DNA of 64,000 nucleotides from Rhizobium brockwellii (GTDB lineage: Bacteria > Pseudomonadota > Alphaproteobacteria > Rhizobiales > Rhizobiaceae). The DNA lies in the NCBI RefSeq assembly GCF_000769405.2, contig NZ_CP053439.1, positions 930,001 to 994,000 on the forward strand. The letters run 5' to 3'. Made by a program: the position numbers and the translations under genes. Positions within the stretch are counted from its first letter, which is position 1. Every line of letters begins with the position of its first letter. Positions 26,847-35,096 of the stretch are shown in pieces. The notes under the pieces are model-generated. The model was given only the letters and a program-made list of their open reading frames with translations, did no database searches and had not been told where the DNA came from.

Positions 26847-27173
26847 CTATTTTGCCGGCATGAGACCAAGCGTCTTGGCGTCCAGCTCGCTGCCGATCTC
26901 GACGGTCTTCTTTTGCTTGTCGTAGACACAGATCTGGGCGATCCGCCCCTTGGCGCCTTTCGGCTTGCCGGTCACCAGGGCAAGCCCGTAGTGCGAGCTG
27001 CCGAAGGGATCGACGGTGGCGCTGGGCTTCTCGATCGTAACCGCTGCCTTCTTGCATTTGGCCTCGACGTCGGCGGCGAGCTGCTTCCAGGCGTCATCGG
27101 AGGAGGCATGCGCCGCACCTGAAAGCGAAAGCAGCGCGGCGGCAGCGAGAGGCTGGATTATTTTCCTGTTCAT
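26847..27173 (-). CDS. small exported hypothetical protein
   Basis: The 108-residue protein has a Sec signal peptide (MNRKIIQPLAAAALLSLSGAAHA, probable cleavage near residue 23). The mature domain is Lys-rich with two Cys (in EAKCKKAA and AQICVYDKQKK), probably a disulfide-stabilised periplasmic protein. Family not recognised. It diverges from the superoxide dismutase gene over a 225-bp gap. Confidence 0.7.
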   Translation of the reverse strand: MNRKIIQPLAAAALLSLSGAAHASSDDAWKQLAADVEAKCKKAAVTIEKPSATVDPFGSSHYGLALVTGKPKGAKGRIAQICVYDKQKKTVEIGSELDAKTLGLMPAK

Positions 27174-27398
27174 ATCGGGTCTCCGTTGATCTCCATATCA
27201 GGCAAAGTGGTTTTCGGGGCGGGTATTCCCGTTGATTTGCCCAGGCGATTTCTACGCACGACTCCAACCCTGTAACTGAGGCAAATTTTCCTCCGGCCAG
27301 TCGTTTTTTGATAATTCGCCGGTTGCCTCTCCCCCTTTCCCCTCCTATGTTCCGCCTCACCTGCCGAGACGCAATCTATTGCCAAGAGGAGATCTGAC

Positions 27399-28001
27399 AT
27401 GGCTTTCGAATTGCCTGAACTTCCCTATGACTACGAAGCGCTTGCTCCCTTCATGTCGAAGGAAACGCTGGAGTTCCACCACGACAAGCACCACAAGGCC
27501 TATGTCGACAACGGCAACAAGCTCGCCGCTGAAGCCGGTCTTTCGGACCTCTCGCTCGAAGACGTCGTCAAGAAGTCCTTCGGCACCAATGCCGGCCTCT
27601 TCAACAACGCCGCCCAGCACTACAACCACATCCATTTCTGGAAGTGGATGAAGAAGGGCGGCGGCGGCAACAAGCTGCCGGGCAAGCTCGAAGCGGCCTT
27701 TGCCTCCGATCTCGGCGGCTACGACAAGTTCAAGGCCGATTTCGCCACTGCCGGCGCCACCCAGTTCGGCTCCGGCTGGGCCTGGGTTTCCGTCAAGAAC
27801 GGCAAGCTCGAAATCTCCAAGACCCCGAACGGCGAAAACCCGCTGGTTCACGGCGCCACCCCGATCCTCGGCGTCGACGTCTGGGAACACTCTTATTACA
27901 TCGACTATCGCAACGCCCGCCCGAAGTACCTCGAAGCCTTCGTCGACAGCCTGATCAACTGGGACTATGTCCTGGAACGCTACGAAGCAGCCACGAAGTA
28001 A
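27399..28001 (+). CDS. sodB: superoxide dismutase (Fe/Mn)
   Basis: The 200-residue protein is full length with all four metal ligands: H27 (EFHHDKHH), H77 (HYNHIHFW), D160 and H164 (DVWEHSYY). It disproportionates superoxide to oxygen and peroxide in the cytoplasm. Iron or manganese preference cannot be settled from sequence alone; rhizobial homologues are often called sodB. AAGAGGAG precedes the ATG. Followed by a strong intrinsic terminator. Codon bias is strong, suggesting high expression. Confidence 0.95.
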   Translation: MAFELPELPYDYEALAPFMSKETLEFHHDKHHKAYVDNGNKLAAEAGLSDLSLEDVVKKSFGTNAGLFNNAAQHYNHIHFWKWMKKGGGGNKLPGKLEAAFASDLGGYDKFKADFATAGATQFGSGWAWVSVKNGKLEISKTPNGENPLVHGATPILGVDVWEHSYYIDYRNARPKYLEAFVDSLINWDYVLERYEAATK

Positions 28002-28054
28002 GCGGTATCAGGCTCGCCGCCCTGGCGGCGATGTCGTCAGCCTCTTAGAATTTT

Positions 28055-28088
28055 ACACCCGGCGCCTCAAACGCCGGGTGTTTCGTTT
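28055..28088 (+). terminator. rho-independent terminator of sodB
   Basis: Perfect 10-bp arms ACACCCGGCG and CGCCGGGTGT around a 7-nt loop, followed by TTCGTTTTC, 53 nt after the sodB stop. Confidence 0.85.
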
Positions 28089-28138
28089 TCACACGAAGCC
28101 GTCACATCCCTGTCATCGGCCGCTCCTAATCACGCCCC

Positions 28139-28984
28139 ATGTCTTCTTCCTCTTCTCCCCTGTTCTGCTTCGGCATCATCGCCGACCCGCAATATGCCGC
28201 GATCGCGCCGCATGTGGCCATGGATCGCTATTACGCCAACAGCCTCGCCAAGGTTGCCGCGGCGATCGAGGTCTTCAACGGTGAGGAACTGAGCTTCGTC
28301 ATGACGCTCGGCGATGTCATCGACCGCGGCTTTTCAAGCTTCGACGATATCCTGCCGGTCTATCAGACGCTCAGGCACCAGGCGCTCTTCCTGCTTGGTA
28401 ACCACGATTTCTCGGTCTCTGAAGGACACTTGTCCGAAGTCGCCGCGCGCCTCGGCATGCCATCGCCCTATTACAGCTTCTTGCGCCACGGCTGGCGCTT
28501 CATCGTGCTCGACGGCAACGAGGTCAGCATCTTCGCGCCGCCCGAGGGCCATCATCATCGGGCGCTTGCCGCTGAGATGCTGGCGGAGCTGCAGGCCAAG
28601 GGCGCCGGGAATGCCCATCGCTGGAATGCCGCGCTGAGCGACGAGCAGTTCGCCTGGCTTGGCGATGAAATCGCAAAAGCGGCTGCGGCCGGCGAGAAGG
28701 TGATCGTCATGAATCACTATCCGGTGCATCCGCCCGGAGAGCACGGCATGTGGGACAGCGAGCGTATCGTCGCGCTGCTCGCATCCAGCAGCAATGTCGT
28801 TGCCTATCTCAACGGCCACGACCACGTCGGCAATTACGGCATGGCCGGTGCCTGCCACTTCGTCAATTTCAAGGGCGTGGTCGACACCGAGACGGAAAAC
28901 GCCTTCGCGATCGTCGAGGTCCATGCCTCCAGCATCGAAATCCGCGGCTTCGGCCGCGAGGTGAGCCGCACGCTGTCCATCTAG
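28139..28984 (+). CDS. metallophosphoesterase (ADP-ribose/CDP-alcohol diphosphatase-like)
   Basis: The 281-residue calcineurin-like protein has all motifs: IADPQYA (D16, Q18), GDVIDRG (about 60-66), GNHDF (about 84-88), NHYPVHP (about 191-197), NGHDHVGNYG (about 223-232). The DxQ first motif is the form seen in Mn-dependent ADP-ribose/CDP-alcohol pyrophosphatases, which supports a nucleotide-diphosphate substrate. Its stop overlaps that of the AraC gene by 4 nt, tail to tail. Confidence 0.85.
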   Translation: MSSSSSPLFCFGIIADPQYAAIAPHVAMDRYYANSLAKVAAAIEVFNGEELSFVMTLGDVIDRGFSSFDDILPVYQTLRHQALFLLGNHDFSVSEGHLSEVAARLGMPSPYYSFLRHGWRFIVLDGNEVSIFAPPEGHHHRALAAEMLAELQAKGAGNAHRWNAALSDEQFAWLGDEIAKAAAAGEKVIVMNHYPVHPPGEHGMWDSERIVALLASSSNVVAYLNGHDHVGNYGMAGACHFVNFKGVVDTETENAFAIVEVHASSIEIRGFGREVSRTLSI

Positions 28985-29889
28985 CTGATTGCCGGCTCAG
29001 CCGGCATCGCCTTCATGTCACTGATGTCGCGCTTCGGTGGTGTCCCGAACATGCGGGCATATTCGCGGCTGAACTGGGAGGCGCTCTCGTAACCCACCTG
29101 ATAGGCCGCGTTTGCTGCGTTGAACCCATCGGTCACCATCAGCCGCCGGGCCTCGAGTAGCCGCAACTGCTTCTGATACTGCAGCGGCGTCATCGTGGTC
29201 AGGATTTTGAAATGCTGATGGAAGGAGGAAGGGCTCATCCTGGCTGCCGCCGCAAGCTTTTCCACCCGGACGACGTCCGCAAAATTACCGCGTAACAGGT
29301 AGATGGCCTCGGCCACGCGGCGCGTATGACTGTCGGGCAATGCAAGCTTGCAGACCTCATCGCCATTTTTTCCGGAAAGCAACCAGAAACTGATCTCTCG
29401 CATGATTGCCGGATGAAGGATTGGGATCGCTTTGGGCGTTGCGAGCGTCCGGATCAGTCTCAGTATGCAGTCCTGCAGCTCGGGGCCGAATTCTTGTACG
29501 AAAACACCTGGCCCGCCGTCGCCTGCCGGCTTCGGCGGTGCATCCATCTCCTCCAGCACCTCGCGCAGGATAGTGACGTCGAGTTCCAGGTTGATGGCGA
29601 TCATCGGCCGTTCGGCACTGGCTTTCGTCACCTGTCCGAAGGCCGGCATCTCGACGCTGATGATCAGCGCTTGCATCGCTTCGTAGTCGAAGAGGCGGTC
29701 TCCGAACATGAGCTGCTTGGCGCCATCGACGATGATGCAGAGTGCCGGTCGGTAGATCGCCGGTTTCGGCATGGAGAGAGTGCTGGACCGCATCAGGAAA
29801 AAACCGTCAATAGCGGTGGCAAAGAGCCCGTCACCTCCGCCATGTGCATCCATGTACCCATTGAGCGCCTGCTTCAGATCTGCGGACAT
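28981..29889 (-). CDS. AraC-family regulator
   Basis: The 302-residue protein has an N-terminal AraC_N-type cupin-like domain (about 15-165) and a C-terminal double HTH (about 200-295: VEKLAAAARMSPSSFHQHFKILTTMTPLQYQKQLRL, AAYQVGYESASQFSREYARMFG). The ATG at 29889 lies 6 nt after GGAG; a TTG four codons earlier is less likely. Divergent from the SDR gene at 30067, which it probably activates or represses. Confidence 0.92.
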   Translation of the reverse strand: MSADLKQALNGYMDAHGGGDGLFATAIDGFFLMRSSTLSMPKPAIYRPALCIIVDGAKQLMFGDRLFDYEAMQALIISVEMPAFGQVTKASAERPMIAINLELDVTILREVLEEMDAPPKPAGDGGPGVFVQEFGPELQDCILRLIRTLATPKAIPILHPAIMREISFWLLSGKNGDEVCKLALPDSHTRRVAEAIYLLRGNFADVVRVEKLAAAARMSPSSFHQHFKILTTMTPLQYQKQLRLLEARRLMVTDGFNAANAAYQVGYESASQFSREYARMFGTPPKRDISDMKAMPAEPAIS

Positions 29890-30066
29890 CTTCGTCTCCA
29901 ATGAACGCCGGGTCGGTCTGCCGCGCCGGTGAGGATGATCTTAATCCCTCAGCCTGGCTGGGCAAGGTGTTTGGAGGAATAGGCAAGAAATTGCAGGGTT
30001 TCGGCATTCAGGAATTCAGGCTTGCGGCGCATAAACTGGTCTATCAAAACATCAGGAGTACCTGAA

Positions 30067-30837
30067 ATGCCCAACCAAAATTCAACCTCGAAAATCGCAA
30101 TCGTAACCGGCGGAAGCCGCGGCCTGGGCCGCAATACGGTCGTCAATCTGGCAAGGAGCGGCGTCGATGTGATCTTGACCTACAACTCGAACCGCGACGA
30201 GGCGGAGAAGGTCGTCGCTGAGATCGAGGCGCTGGGCCGCAAGGCCGCCGCACTTCAACTTGATGCCGGCAACGTGGCGGCGTTCGATGCCTTTGTCGAA
30301 AGTGTTCGCGAGATCCTCAAGGGCTGGGGGCGTGAGCATTTCGACTTTCTCGTCAACAATGCCGGCACCAGCTACCACGCCCCGATTTCGGAGACGACCG
30401 AAGCGGAGATGGACAAGCTTTACAACCTGCATTTCAAGGGGGTCTTCTTCCTCACGCAGAAGCTCCTGCCGGTGATCGAGGACGGCGGCCGCATCGTCAA
30501 CCTCTCCAGCGGTCTTGCCCGCATGGCCATGGTCGGCGCCTCGGCTTACGGCTCGATAAAGGGCGCAGTCGAGGTGCTGACGCGCTACATGGCCAAGGAG
30601 CTTGGCCCCCGCGGCATTGCCGTCAATACCGTCGCCCCGGGCGCCATCGAAACCGATTTCAGCGGCGGGATGGTCCGGGACAATCCGGACATTAACCGTG
30701 CGGTCGCCTCCATGACCGCATTGGGCCGCGCCGGTGTGCCCGACGATATAGGGCCGATGATCGCTTCCCTCCTGAGCGATGCCAACCGTTGGGTAAACGC
30801 CCAGCGCATCGAGGTTTCGGGCGGCATGTCGCTCTGA
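30067..30837 (+). CDS. short-chain dehydrogenase/reductase
   Basis: The 256-residue classical SDR has the cofactor motif TGGSRGLG (about 14-21), NNAG (about 98-101), catalytic Ser in NLSSG (about 146-150), and YGSIK (YxxxK, about 162-166). An Arg/Asn-type residue after beta-2 (NSNRDE) suggests NADPH. Substrate unknown. AGGAG precedes the ATG at 30067. Divergent AraC regulator implies substrate-responsive control. It ends just before the WYL regulator gene, convergently. Confidence 0.92.
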   Translation: MPNQNSTSKIAIVTGGSRGLGRNTVVNLARSGVDVILTYNSNRDEAEKVVAEIEALGRKAAALQLDAGNVAAFDAFVESVREILKGWGREHFDFLVNNAGTSYHAPISETTEAEMDKLYNLHFKGVFFLTQKLLPVIEDGGRIVNLSSGLARMAMVGASAYGSIKGAVEVLTRYMAKELGPRGIAVNTVAPGAIETDFSGGMVRDNPDINRAVASMTALGRAGVPDDIGPMIASLLSDANRWVNAQRIEVSGGMSL

Positions 30838-30858
30838 ATAATCGCGATTGTCGAATAG

Positions 30859-31551
30859 CTAGACGGCGATCGGTTTCTCCGTCCATCCACTGGTCCAGAG
30901 TTCCCGCAGGCGGTCGCCGTCGCCCTTGAAGAAATCCTCAGCTGTCGTGCAGTGCTCCACCCGGTCGCTGCGGAAATTGCGGATCGCCTGGCGCAATTCG
31001 CACCAGGCGACGATATTGGCGGTCTGTGAATAATAGATCAGCGCGACCGGCCGGATCGTCCGTTCGCTGGCGCGGCCGAGCTCGTCGCGGTAGCCGAGCA
31101 GCAGCTTGCGTTCGTCACGGATCGCGCGGCGCACGATCGCCAGGTCGAAGCCTGCCGGCTGCGCGATCGAGCCCCAGGCGTAAAGCGCTTTGTTGTCCAT
31201 CGCCTGGCGCAGCGGCGCCGGCACGGCGCCTGATATCTTCCGGTTGACCCGGCGTGCGGCCTGTTTCAGCTCCTCGTCCGCGGTGCGTTCGAGCAGCGCC
31301 AGCGACAGCACGATCGCCTCCATCTCCTCGATCGAAAACATCAGCGGCGGCAGGTCGAAGCCCGGCCGCATGATGTAGCCGATGCCGCGCCCGCCTTCGA
31401 TCGGCACCCGCATTGCCTGAAGCGCGGCGATGTCGCGATAGATCGAACGCACGGTCACTTCGAGCGTCTCGGCCATGACAGCCGCCGTCATCGGCTTTCT
31501 TGCCAGCCTGAGGATCTGAATGATCTCGAAAAGCCGCGAGGCCTTGCGCAT
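30859..31551 (-). CDS. YafY-type WYL-domain transcriptional regulator
   Basis: The 230-residue protein has an N-terminal HTH_11 winged helix (about 1-58; RLFEIIQILRLARKPMTAAVMAETLEVTVRSIYRDIAAL) and a central/C-terminal WYL domain (about 130-220; RKLLLGYRDELGRASERTIRPVALIYYSQTANIVAWCELR). Such regulators sense nucleic acids or small ligands. AGAGG precedes the ATG at 31551. A palindrome in the shared upstream region with the LysE gene fits autorepression and control of the exporter. Confidence 0.9.
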   Translation of the reverse strand: MRKASRLFEIIQILRLARKPMTAAVMAETLEVTVRSIYRDIAALQAMRVPIEGGRGIGYIMRPGFDLPPLMFSIEEMEAIVLSLALLERTADEELKQAARRVNRKISGAVPAPLRQAMDNKALYAWGSIAQPAGFDLAIVRRAIRDERKLLLGYRDELGRASERTIRPVALIYYSQTANIVAWCELRQAIRNFRSDRVEHCTTAEDFFKGDGDRLRELWTSGWTEKPIAV

Positions 31552-31575
31552 TTTACCTCTCCATCCGTCACGCTC

Positions 31576-31593
31576 CTGACAATACACTGTCAG
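31576..31593. promoter_or_regulatory. palindrome, candidate WYL-regulator operator
   Basis: CTGACA and TGTCAG separated by 6 nt lie 25 bp upstream of the regulator start and 88 bp from the LysE start. The TGACA-N-TGTCA form is common before yafY-type genes (recollection). Confidence 0.55.
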
Positions 31594-31680
31594 TTGGGTT
31601 TGCGTATAGAGCCGCCTATCGGATTGAAATCAATCAGGGTCTTTTGAAAACGGCCCGCAGAACCCAAGGCGGTAACTGAC

Positions 31681-32316
31681 ATGAACTACCATGAAAACCT
31701 CTGGCTCTTCTTCACCCTTCTCTTCGGCATCATCATCGTGCCGGGCATGGACATGCTCTTCGTGCTCGCCAATTCGCTGACCGGCGGCGTCAAGCGCGGG
31801 CTGGCGGCGACCGGCGGCATCATGGCCGGCGGCGCCGTGCATTCGGCCTATGGCGCGGCCGGCGTCGGCGTGCTCGTCACCATGTTGCCGCAGCTCTTCA
31901 ACGTGCTGCTGTTTGCCGGCGTCGCCTATATGATCTGGATCGGTATTTCGCTGATCCGCAGTTCGATCACCGTCGAGGCGGTCGAGCCGGGAACCGCACG
32001 CTCCGGCTGGCGGGCCTTCCGCCAGGGCGCTGTCACCTGTCTGGTCAATCCGAAGGCCTATATCTTCATGTTTGCCGTCTACCCGCAGTTCCTCAGGCCG
32101 GAATATGGCCCGATCTGGATGCAGGGGCTAATCATGGGCGTCATGACTGTTGTCACCCAGTTCGCCATCTACGGCACGCTGGCGATGACGGCCGGCCGCA
32201 GCCGCGACCTGCTCGTCGCCAATCCTGACGTCACGGCCTTTGTCGGCCGCTTCGCCGGACTGCTGCTGGTTGCGGTTTCCGCCTTCAGCCTCTGGCAGGG
32301 GTGGAAAAGCGCTTGA
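31681..32316 (+). CDS. LysE/RhtB-family amino-acid exporter
   Basis: The 211-residue protein has about six hydrophobic helices. The N-terminal signature includes IIIVPGMDMLFVLANSLTGGVKRGLAATGGI (about 16-46), typical of LysE/RhtB, and NPKAYIFMFAVYPQF near 122-136. It would export an amino acid or derivative. Divergent from the WYL regulator with an operator-like palindrome between them. Followed by a hairpin repeat. Confidence 0.9.
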   Translation: MNYHENLWLFFTLLFGIIIVPGMDMLFVLANSLTGGVKRGLAATGGIMAGGAVHSAYGAAGVGVLVTMLPQLFNVLLFAGVAYMIWIGISLIRSSITVEAVEPGTARSGWRAFRQGAVTCLVNPKAYIFMFAVYPQFLRPEYGPIWMQGLIMGVMTVVTQFAIYGTLAMTAGRSRDLLVANPDVTAFVGRFAGLLLVAVSAFSLWQGWKSA

Positions 32317-32323
32317 GCGCCAC

Positions 32324-32370
32324 TGCATGTCGCCCGGAAGTGTGCAGCGGTTCCGGGATAACGACATGCA
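32324..32370. repeat. hairpin repeat with 11-nt loop (copy 2)
   Basis: Outer arms TGCATGTCG and CGACATGCA and inner arms CCCGGAA and TTCCGGG enclose the loop GTGTGCAGCGG. It begins 7 nt after the LysE stop and may act as a transcript end. Confidence 0.7.
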
Positions 32371-32507
32371 TAAAAGCAGAGAACGGCCTATCACATTGTT
32401 TTTATGATGCTCCGGCAAAACGTGACTGCCAGGACGCATGGATTTTGTCATGCTGCCGGTGCAGATTGGCCATCGGCCATCTTGGCCGAGGAAAAAGGGA
32501 GAGCAAT

Positions 32508-32948
32508 ATGAATTGGAAAGCAATAGCTGCGGCTGTAGCGATGGCCGGGATGGCCGTCGGTTCGGTGACCGCCGCCGACGGCACCCATGATTCGCGCGTT
32601 GCCTTGATGAAGCAGATCGGCGGTTCGGCTGGTGCGCTGGCAGCCATCGCCAAGGGCACCAAGCCCTATGACGCCGAGGCGGTGAAGACGGCGCTGACAA
32701 CCATTGCCGCAACGGCCAAGGTTTTCCCCGATCAGTTCAAGCCGGGCACGGAGACGAACGACGAGGGCGCGAGCCCGAAGATCTGGGAAAACATGGACGA
32801 CTTCAAAGCCCGCGCCGCCAAGCTCTCCACTGACGCCGAAACCGCGCTCGCCCAGCTTCCGGCAGATCCTGCGGCCGTGGGCGCCACGATGAACACGCTC
32901 GGCGCCAGTTGCGGCGGCTGTCACAAGGCCTATCGCCTCAGCAAGTGA
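32508..32948 (+). CDS. cytochrome c' family protein
   Basis: The 146-residue protein has a signal peptide (1-22, ending VTAAD) and a single C-terminal haem site CGGCH (135-139). The four-helix-bundle length and C-terminal haem are the cytochrome c' pattern. Cytochromes c' bind NO or act in redox stress; function here is inferred. The ATG at 32508 has GGGAGAGC upstream; a longer frame upstream is not supported. 145 nt before a second haem protein gene, possibly one operon. Confidence 0.87.
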   Translation: MNWKAIAAAVAMAGMAVGSVTAADGTHDSRVALMKQIGGSAGALAAIAKGTKPYDAEAVKTALTTIAATAKVFPDQFKPGTETNDEGASPKIWENMDDFKARAAKLSTDAETALAQLPADPAAVGATMNTLGASCGGCHKAYRLSK

Positions 32949-33093
32949 GCGATAGGCCGGAAAGAAACGGAAATGCACTGATACTGGATCCGCGCCGGCC
33001 TTGTCGTCGACGCGGATCGCCTTATTCTCCGCCTGCGCGGATCGATCGGGGGATCGATCTGCATGGAAATGTCGGCAAAAGGGGAGGCGGCGC

Positions 33094-34008
33094 ATGGTCC
33101 GCAGGTTCATCCGGGTACTGCTCTGTCTGATCGGCGTCGCCGTTCTCGGCGGGGGCGCCTTCTATCTCGTCACCGCACCCGATCCGCTGCCGGAAAGCCA
33201 TTGGGCCAATCTCGGCGCGCCGGATCCGGCAAACGGCCAGATGGTCTTCTGGGCGGGCGGCTGTGTCAGCTGTCATGCCGCACCCGGGTCCGAAGGCGAT
33301 GCAAAGCTGACACTTTCAGGCGGCCTGGCGCTGAAGAGCCCTTTCGGGACCTTCCACGTGCCGAACATCTCACCCGATGAAAAGGCCGGCATCGGCACCT
33401 GGACTCTTGCCCAGTTCGGCAACGCGATGAAGCGCGGCGTCGGCCCGGGCGGGCAGCATCTCTACCCGTCTTTTCCTTACGGCTCTTATTCCCGCATGAG
33501 CGACAAGGACGTCAACGATCTCTATGGCTTCCTGAAAACCCTGCCGAAGAGCGCAAACGTTGCGCCGCCGCATGAACTGCCGTTCCCCTTCAACATCCGG
33601 CTGGCGCTCGGCGGCTGGAAATTCCTCTATCTCAACGACCAGCCGCGCGTCGCCCTGGCAAAGAGCGACGACAAGATCAAGCGCGGGCAATATCTCGTCG
33701 AAGGCCCCGGCCATTGCGGCGAATGCCATACGCCGCGTGATGCGCTCGGCGGCTTCAAGGCGGATCAGTGGCTTGCCGGCGCGCCCAATCCGGAAGGCAA
33801 GGGCCGCATACCCGATATCACCCCGGCCTCCAAGAGCATCGGCGGCTGGAGCGAGGCCGATATTGCCAGCTACCTCGAAACCGGCTTCACCCCCGATTTC
33901 GATTCCGTCGGCGGTTCGATGGTCGATGTGCAGCAGAACATTGCCCATCTGCCGGCCGCCGACCGCGAAGCGATCGCCGCCTATCTGAAGGCCGTGCCCA
34001 GCCGTTAA
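33094..34008 (+). CDS. di-haem c-type cytochrome
   Basis: The 304-residue protein has an N-terminal TM anchor/signal (about 5-27) and two haem sites, CVSCH (57-61) and CGECH (208-212), in two cytochrome c domains. Met axial ligands are likely in the regions after each. The layout resembles cytochrome subunits of membrane dehydrogenases (alcohol, gluconate) but no flavin or molybdenum partner is adjacent. GGGGAGG precedes the ATG. Possibly cotranscribed with cytochrome c'. Confidence 0.87.
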   Translation: MVRRFIRVLLCLIGVAVLGGGAFYLVTAPDPLPESHWANLGAPDPANGQMVFWAGGCVSCHAAPGSEGDAKLTLSGGLALKSPFGTFHVPNISPDEKAGIGTWTLAQFGNAMKRGVGPGGQHLYPSFPYGSYSRMSDKDVNDLYGFLKTLPKSANVAPPHELPFPFNIRLALGGWKFLYLNDQPRVALAKSDDKIKRGQYLVEGPGHCGECHTPRDALGGFKADQWLAGAPNPEGKGRIPDITPASKSIGGWSEADIASYLETGFTPDFDSVGGSMVDVQQNIAHLPAADREAIAAYLKAVPSR

Positions 34009-34036
34009 CGATAGCGGCAGCAGGAGCCTCTGCAGA

Positions 34037-34531
34037 TTAACCGATCGACTGCATGTAGCGCATGCCGGTCACCGGACGCGGGGTGAAATCCAGCTGTTCG
34101 TAGAAGCGGTGCGCCAGCACGTTTCCGGTGGCGGCGCTGACGGAGAGGTAACCGCAGCCGGCGTTGCGGGCGGTCTCTCGCGCCCGGTCGACGAGCAACT
34201 GGCCGGTGCCGTGGCCGCGATGGCCGTCGCGCACGAAGAGGTGGTGCAGGTCCATGCCGCGCTTGCCTTCCTGCGCCCTGTAGAGCGGCACGAGAATGGC
34301 GTAGCCGATAAGCCCTCCGCCGGTCTCGGCGACGAGCGCGTTGATCCAGGGCAGGGGGCCGAAGAGGTCGCGCTCCAACTGCTCCGCCGTTGTGGCAGCC
34401 GCATCGCCGTGATGGGCGGCAAGCAGGGCGATCATCTCGTTGAGTTCGGGCAGGTCGCGCGGCTTGGCGGTGCGGATCGTCACCACCGATGGGCGCATCA
34501 GTGAAATTTCGCTGTCTTCGATTTCGGTCAT
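34037..34531 (-). CDS. GNAT N-acetyltransferase
   Basis: The 164-residue protein has the GNAT fold. Acetyl-CoA motif A is near LHHLFVRDGHRGHGTGQLLVDRA (about 96-118), with R/Q-x-x-G-x-G/A as RGHGTG. The C-terminal motif AHRFYEQLDF is typical. The acceptor is unknown. The start at 34531 is preferred over upstream codons. It is convergent with the cytochrome gene, 28 nt apart. Confidence 0.85.
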   Translation of the reverse strand: MTEIEDSEISLMRPSVVTIRTAKPRDLPELNEMIALLAAHHGDAAATTAEQLERDLFGPLPWINALVAETGGGLIGYAILVPLYRAQEGKRGMDLHHLFVRDGHRGHGTGQLLVDRARETARNAGCGYLSVSAATGNVLAHRFYEQLDFTPRPVTGMRYMQSIG

Positions 34532-34768
34532 GGTCTTCGCGTCCTTTGATAGTCTGCCGTCAGGACGCTGCCAATACAACAAAGCCGCCTGACGGCGGCT
34601 TGTTGACAATATGATCTTGTCCGGCCGCCCTTTACAGGTACAGCCAAAAATACGAGCGGCTCTGGTGCGCGTTCTTGATCATGGATCATAGATCGTCGGA
34701 AACGCGGGCTTTGTCAATGGCGGATCGGAGCCCATCACCGGCATTGAGCTCCTGCTTCACACTTGATA

Positions 34769-34785
34769 CTATACCCCCCTATTCT
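34769..34785. promoter_or_regulatory. putative DmeR operator
   Basis: A run of six C (34774-34779) is flanked by ACTATA and TATTCTAT just 16-30 bp before dmeR. A C/G tract with AT-rich flanks is the form recognised by RcnR-type repressors. Confidence 0.5.
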
Positions 34786-34800
34786 ATATGAGAGCCTATC

Positions 34801-35073
34801 ATGTCCCACACCGCCCTGCAGAAAAAGAAGCTCGTTGCCCGCATCAGCCGCCTGAAGGGGCAGATGGAGGCGGTCGAGCGCGCGCTCGAGGCCGGGCGCC
34901 CATGCGGCGAGATCCTGCAACTGCTCGCCTCGATCCGCGGCGCCCTGACCGGGCTGACCGGCGAGGTGCTCGACGATCACCTGCGTGAGCATGTGCTGAA
35001 TGCCGTCGATGATGCCGCCAGGGCGGAGGCAGTCGAGGAAATATCGGAAGTCTTGAGAACCTATATGCGCTAA
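34801..35073 (+). CDS. dmeR: RcnR/CsoR-family nickel/cobalt repressor
   Basis: The 90-residue protein of the CsoR/RcnR (DUF156) family has the four RcnR metal ligands H3, C35, H60 and H64, which points to Ni/Co rather than copper or formaldehyde sensing. The order dmeR then a CDF exporter 23 nt downstream is that described for R. leguminosarum dmeRF, where DmeR represses the operon and metal derepresses it. A C-tract operator candidate lies upstream. Start supported by MSHT, typical of RcnR. Confidence 0.9.
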   Translation: MSHTALQKKKLVARISRLKGQMEAVERALEAGRPCGEILQLLASIRGALTGLTGEVLDDHLREHVLNAVDDAARAEAVEEISEVLRTYMR

Positions 35074-35096
35074 GCGCGGCGACGAAGGAGCCTGTC

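Noticed and set aside
34672..34692. TTGATCATGGATCAT near dmeR as a possible FNR/FixK box
   Set aside because: Spacing is five, not four, and the second half ends ATCAT, so it does not meet the consensus.
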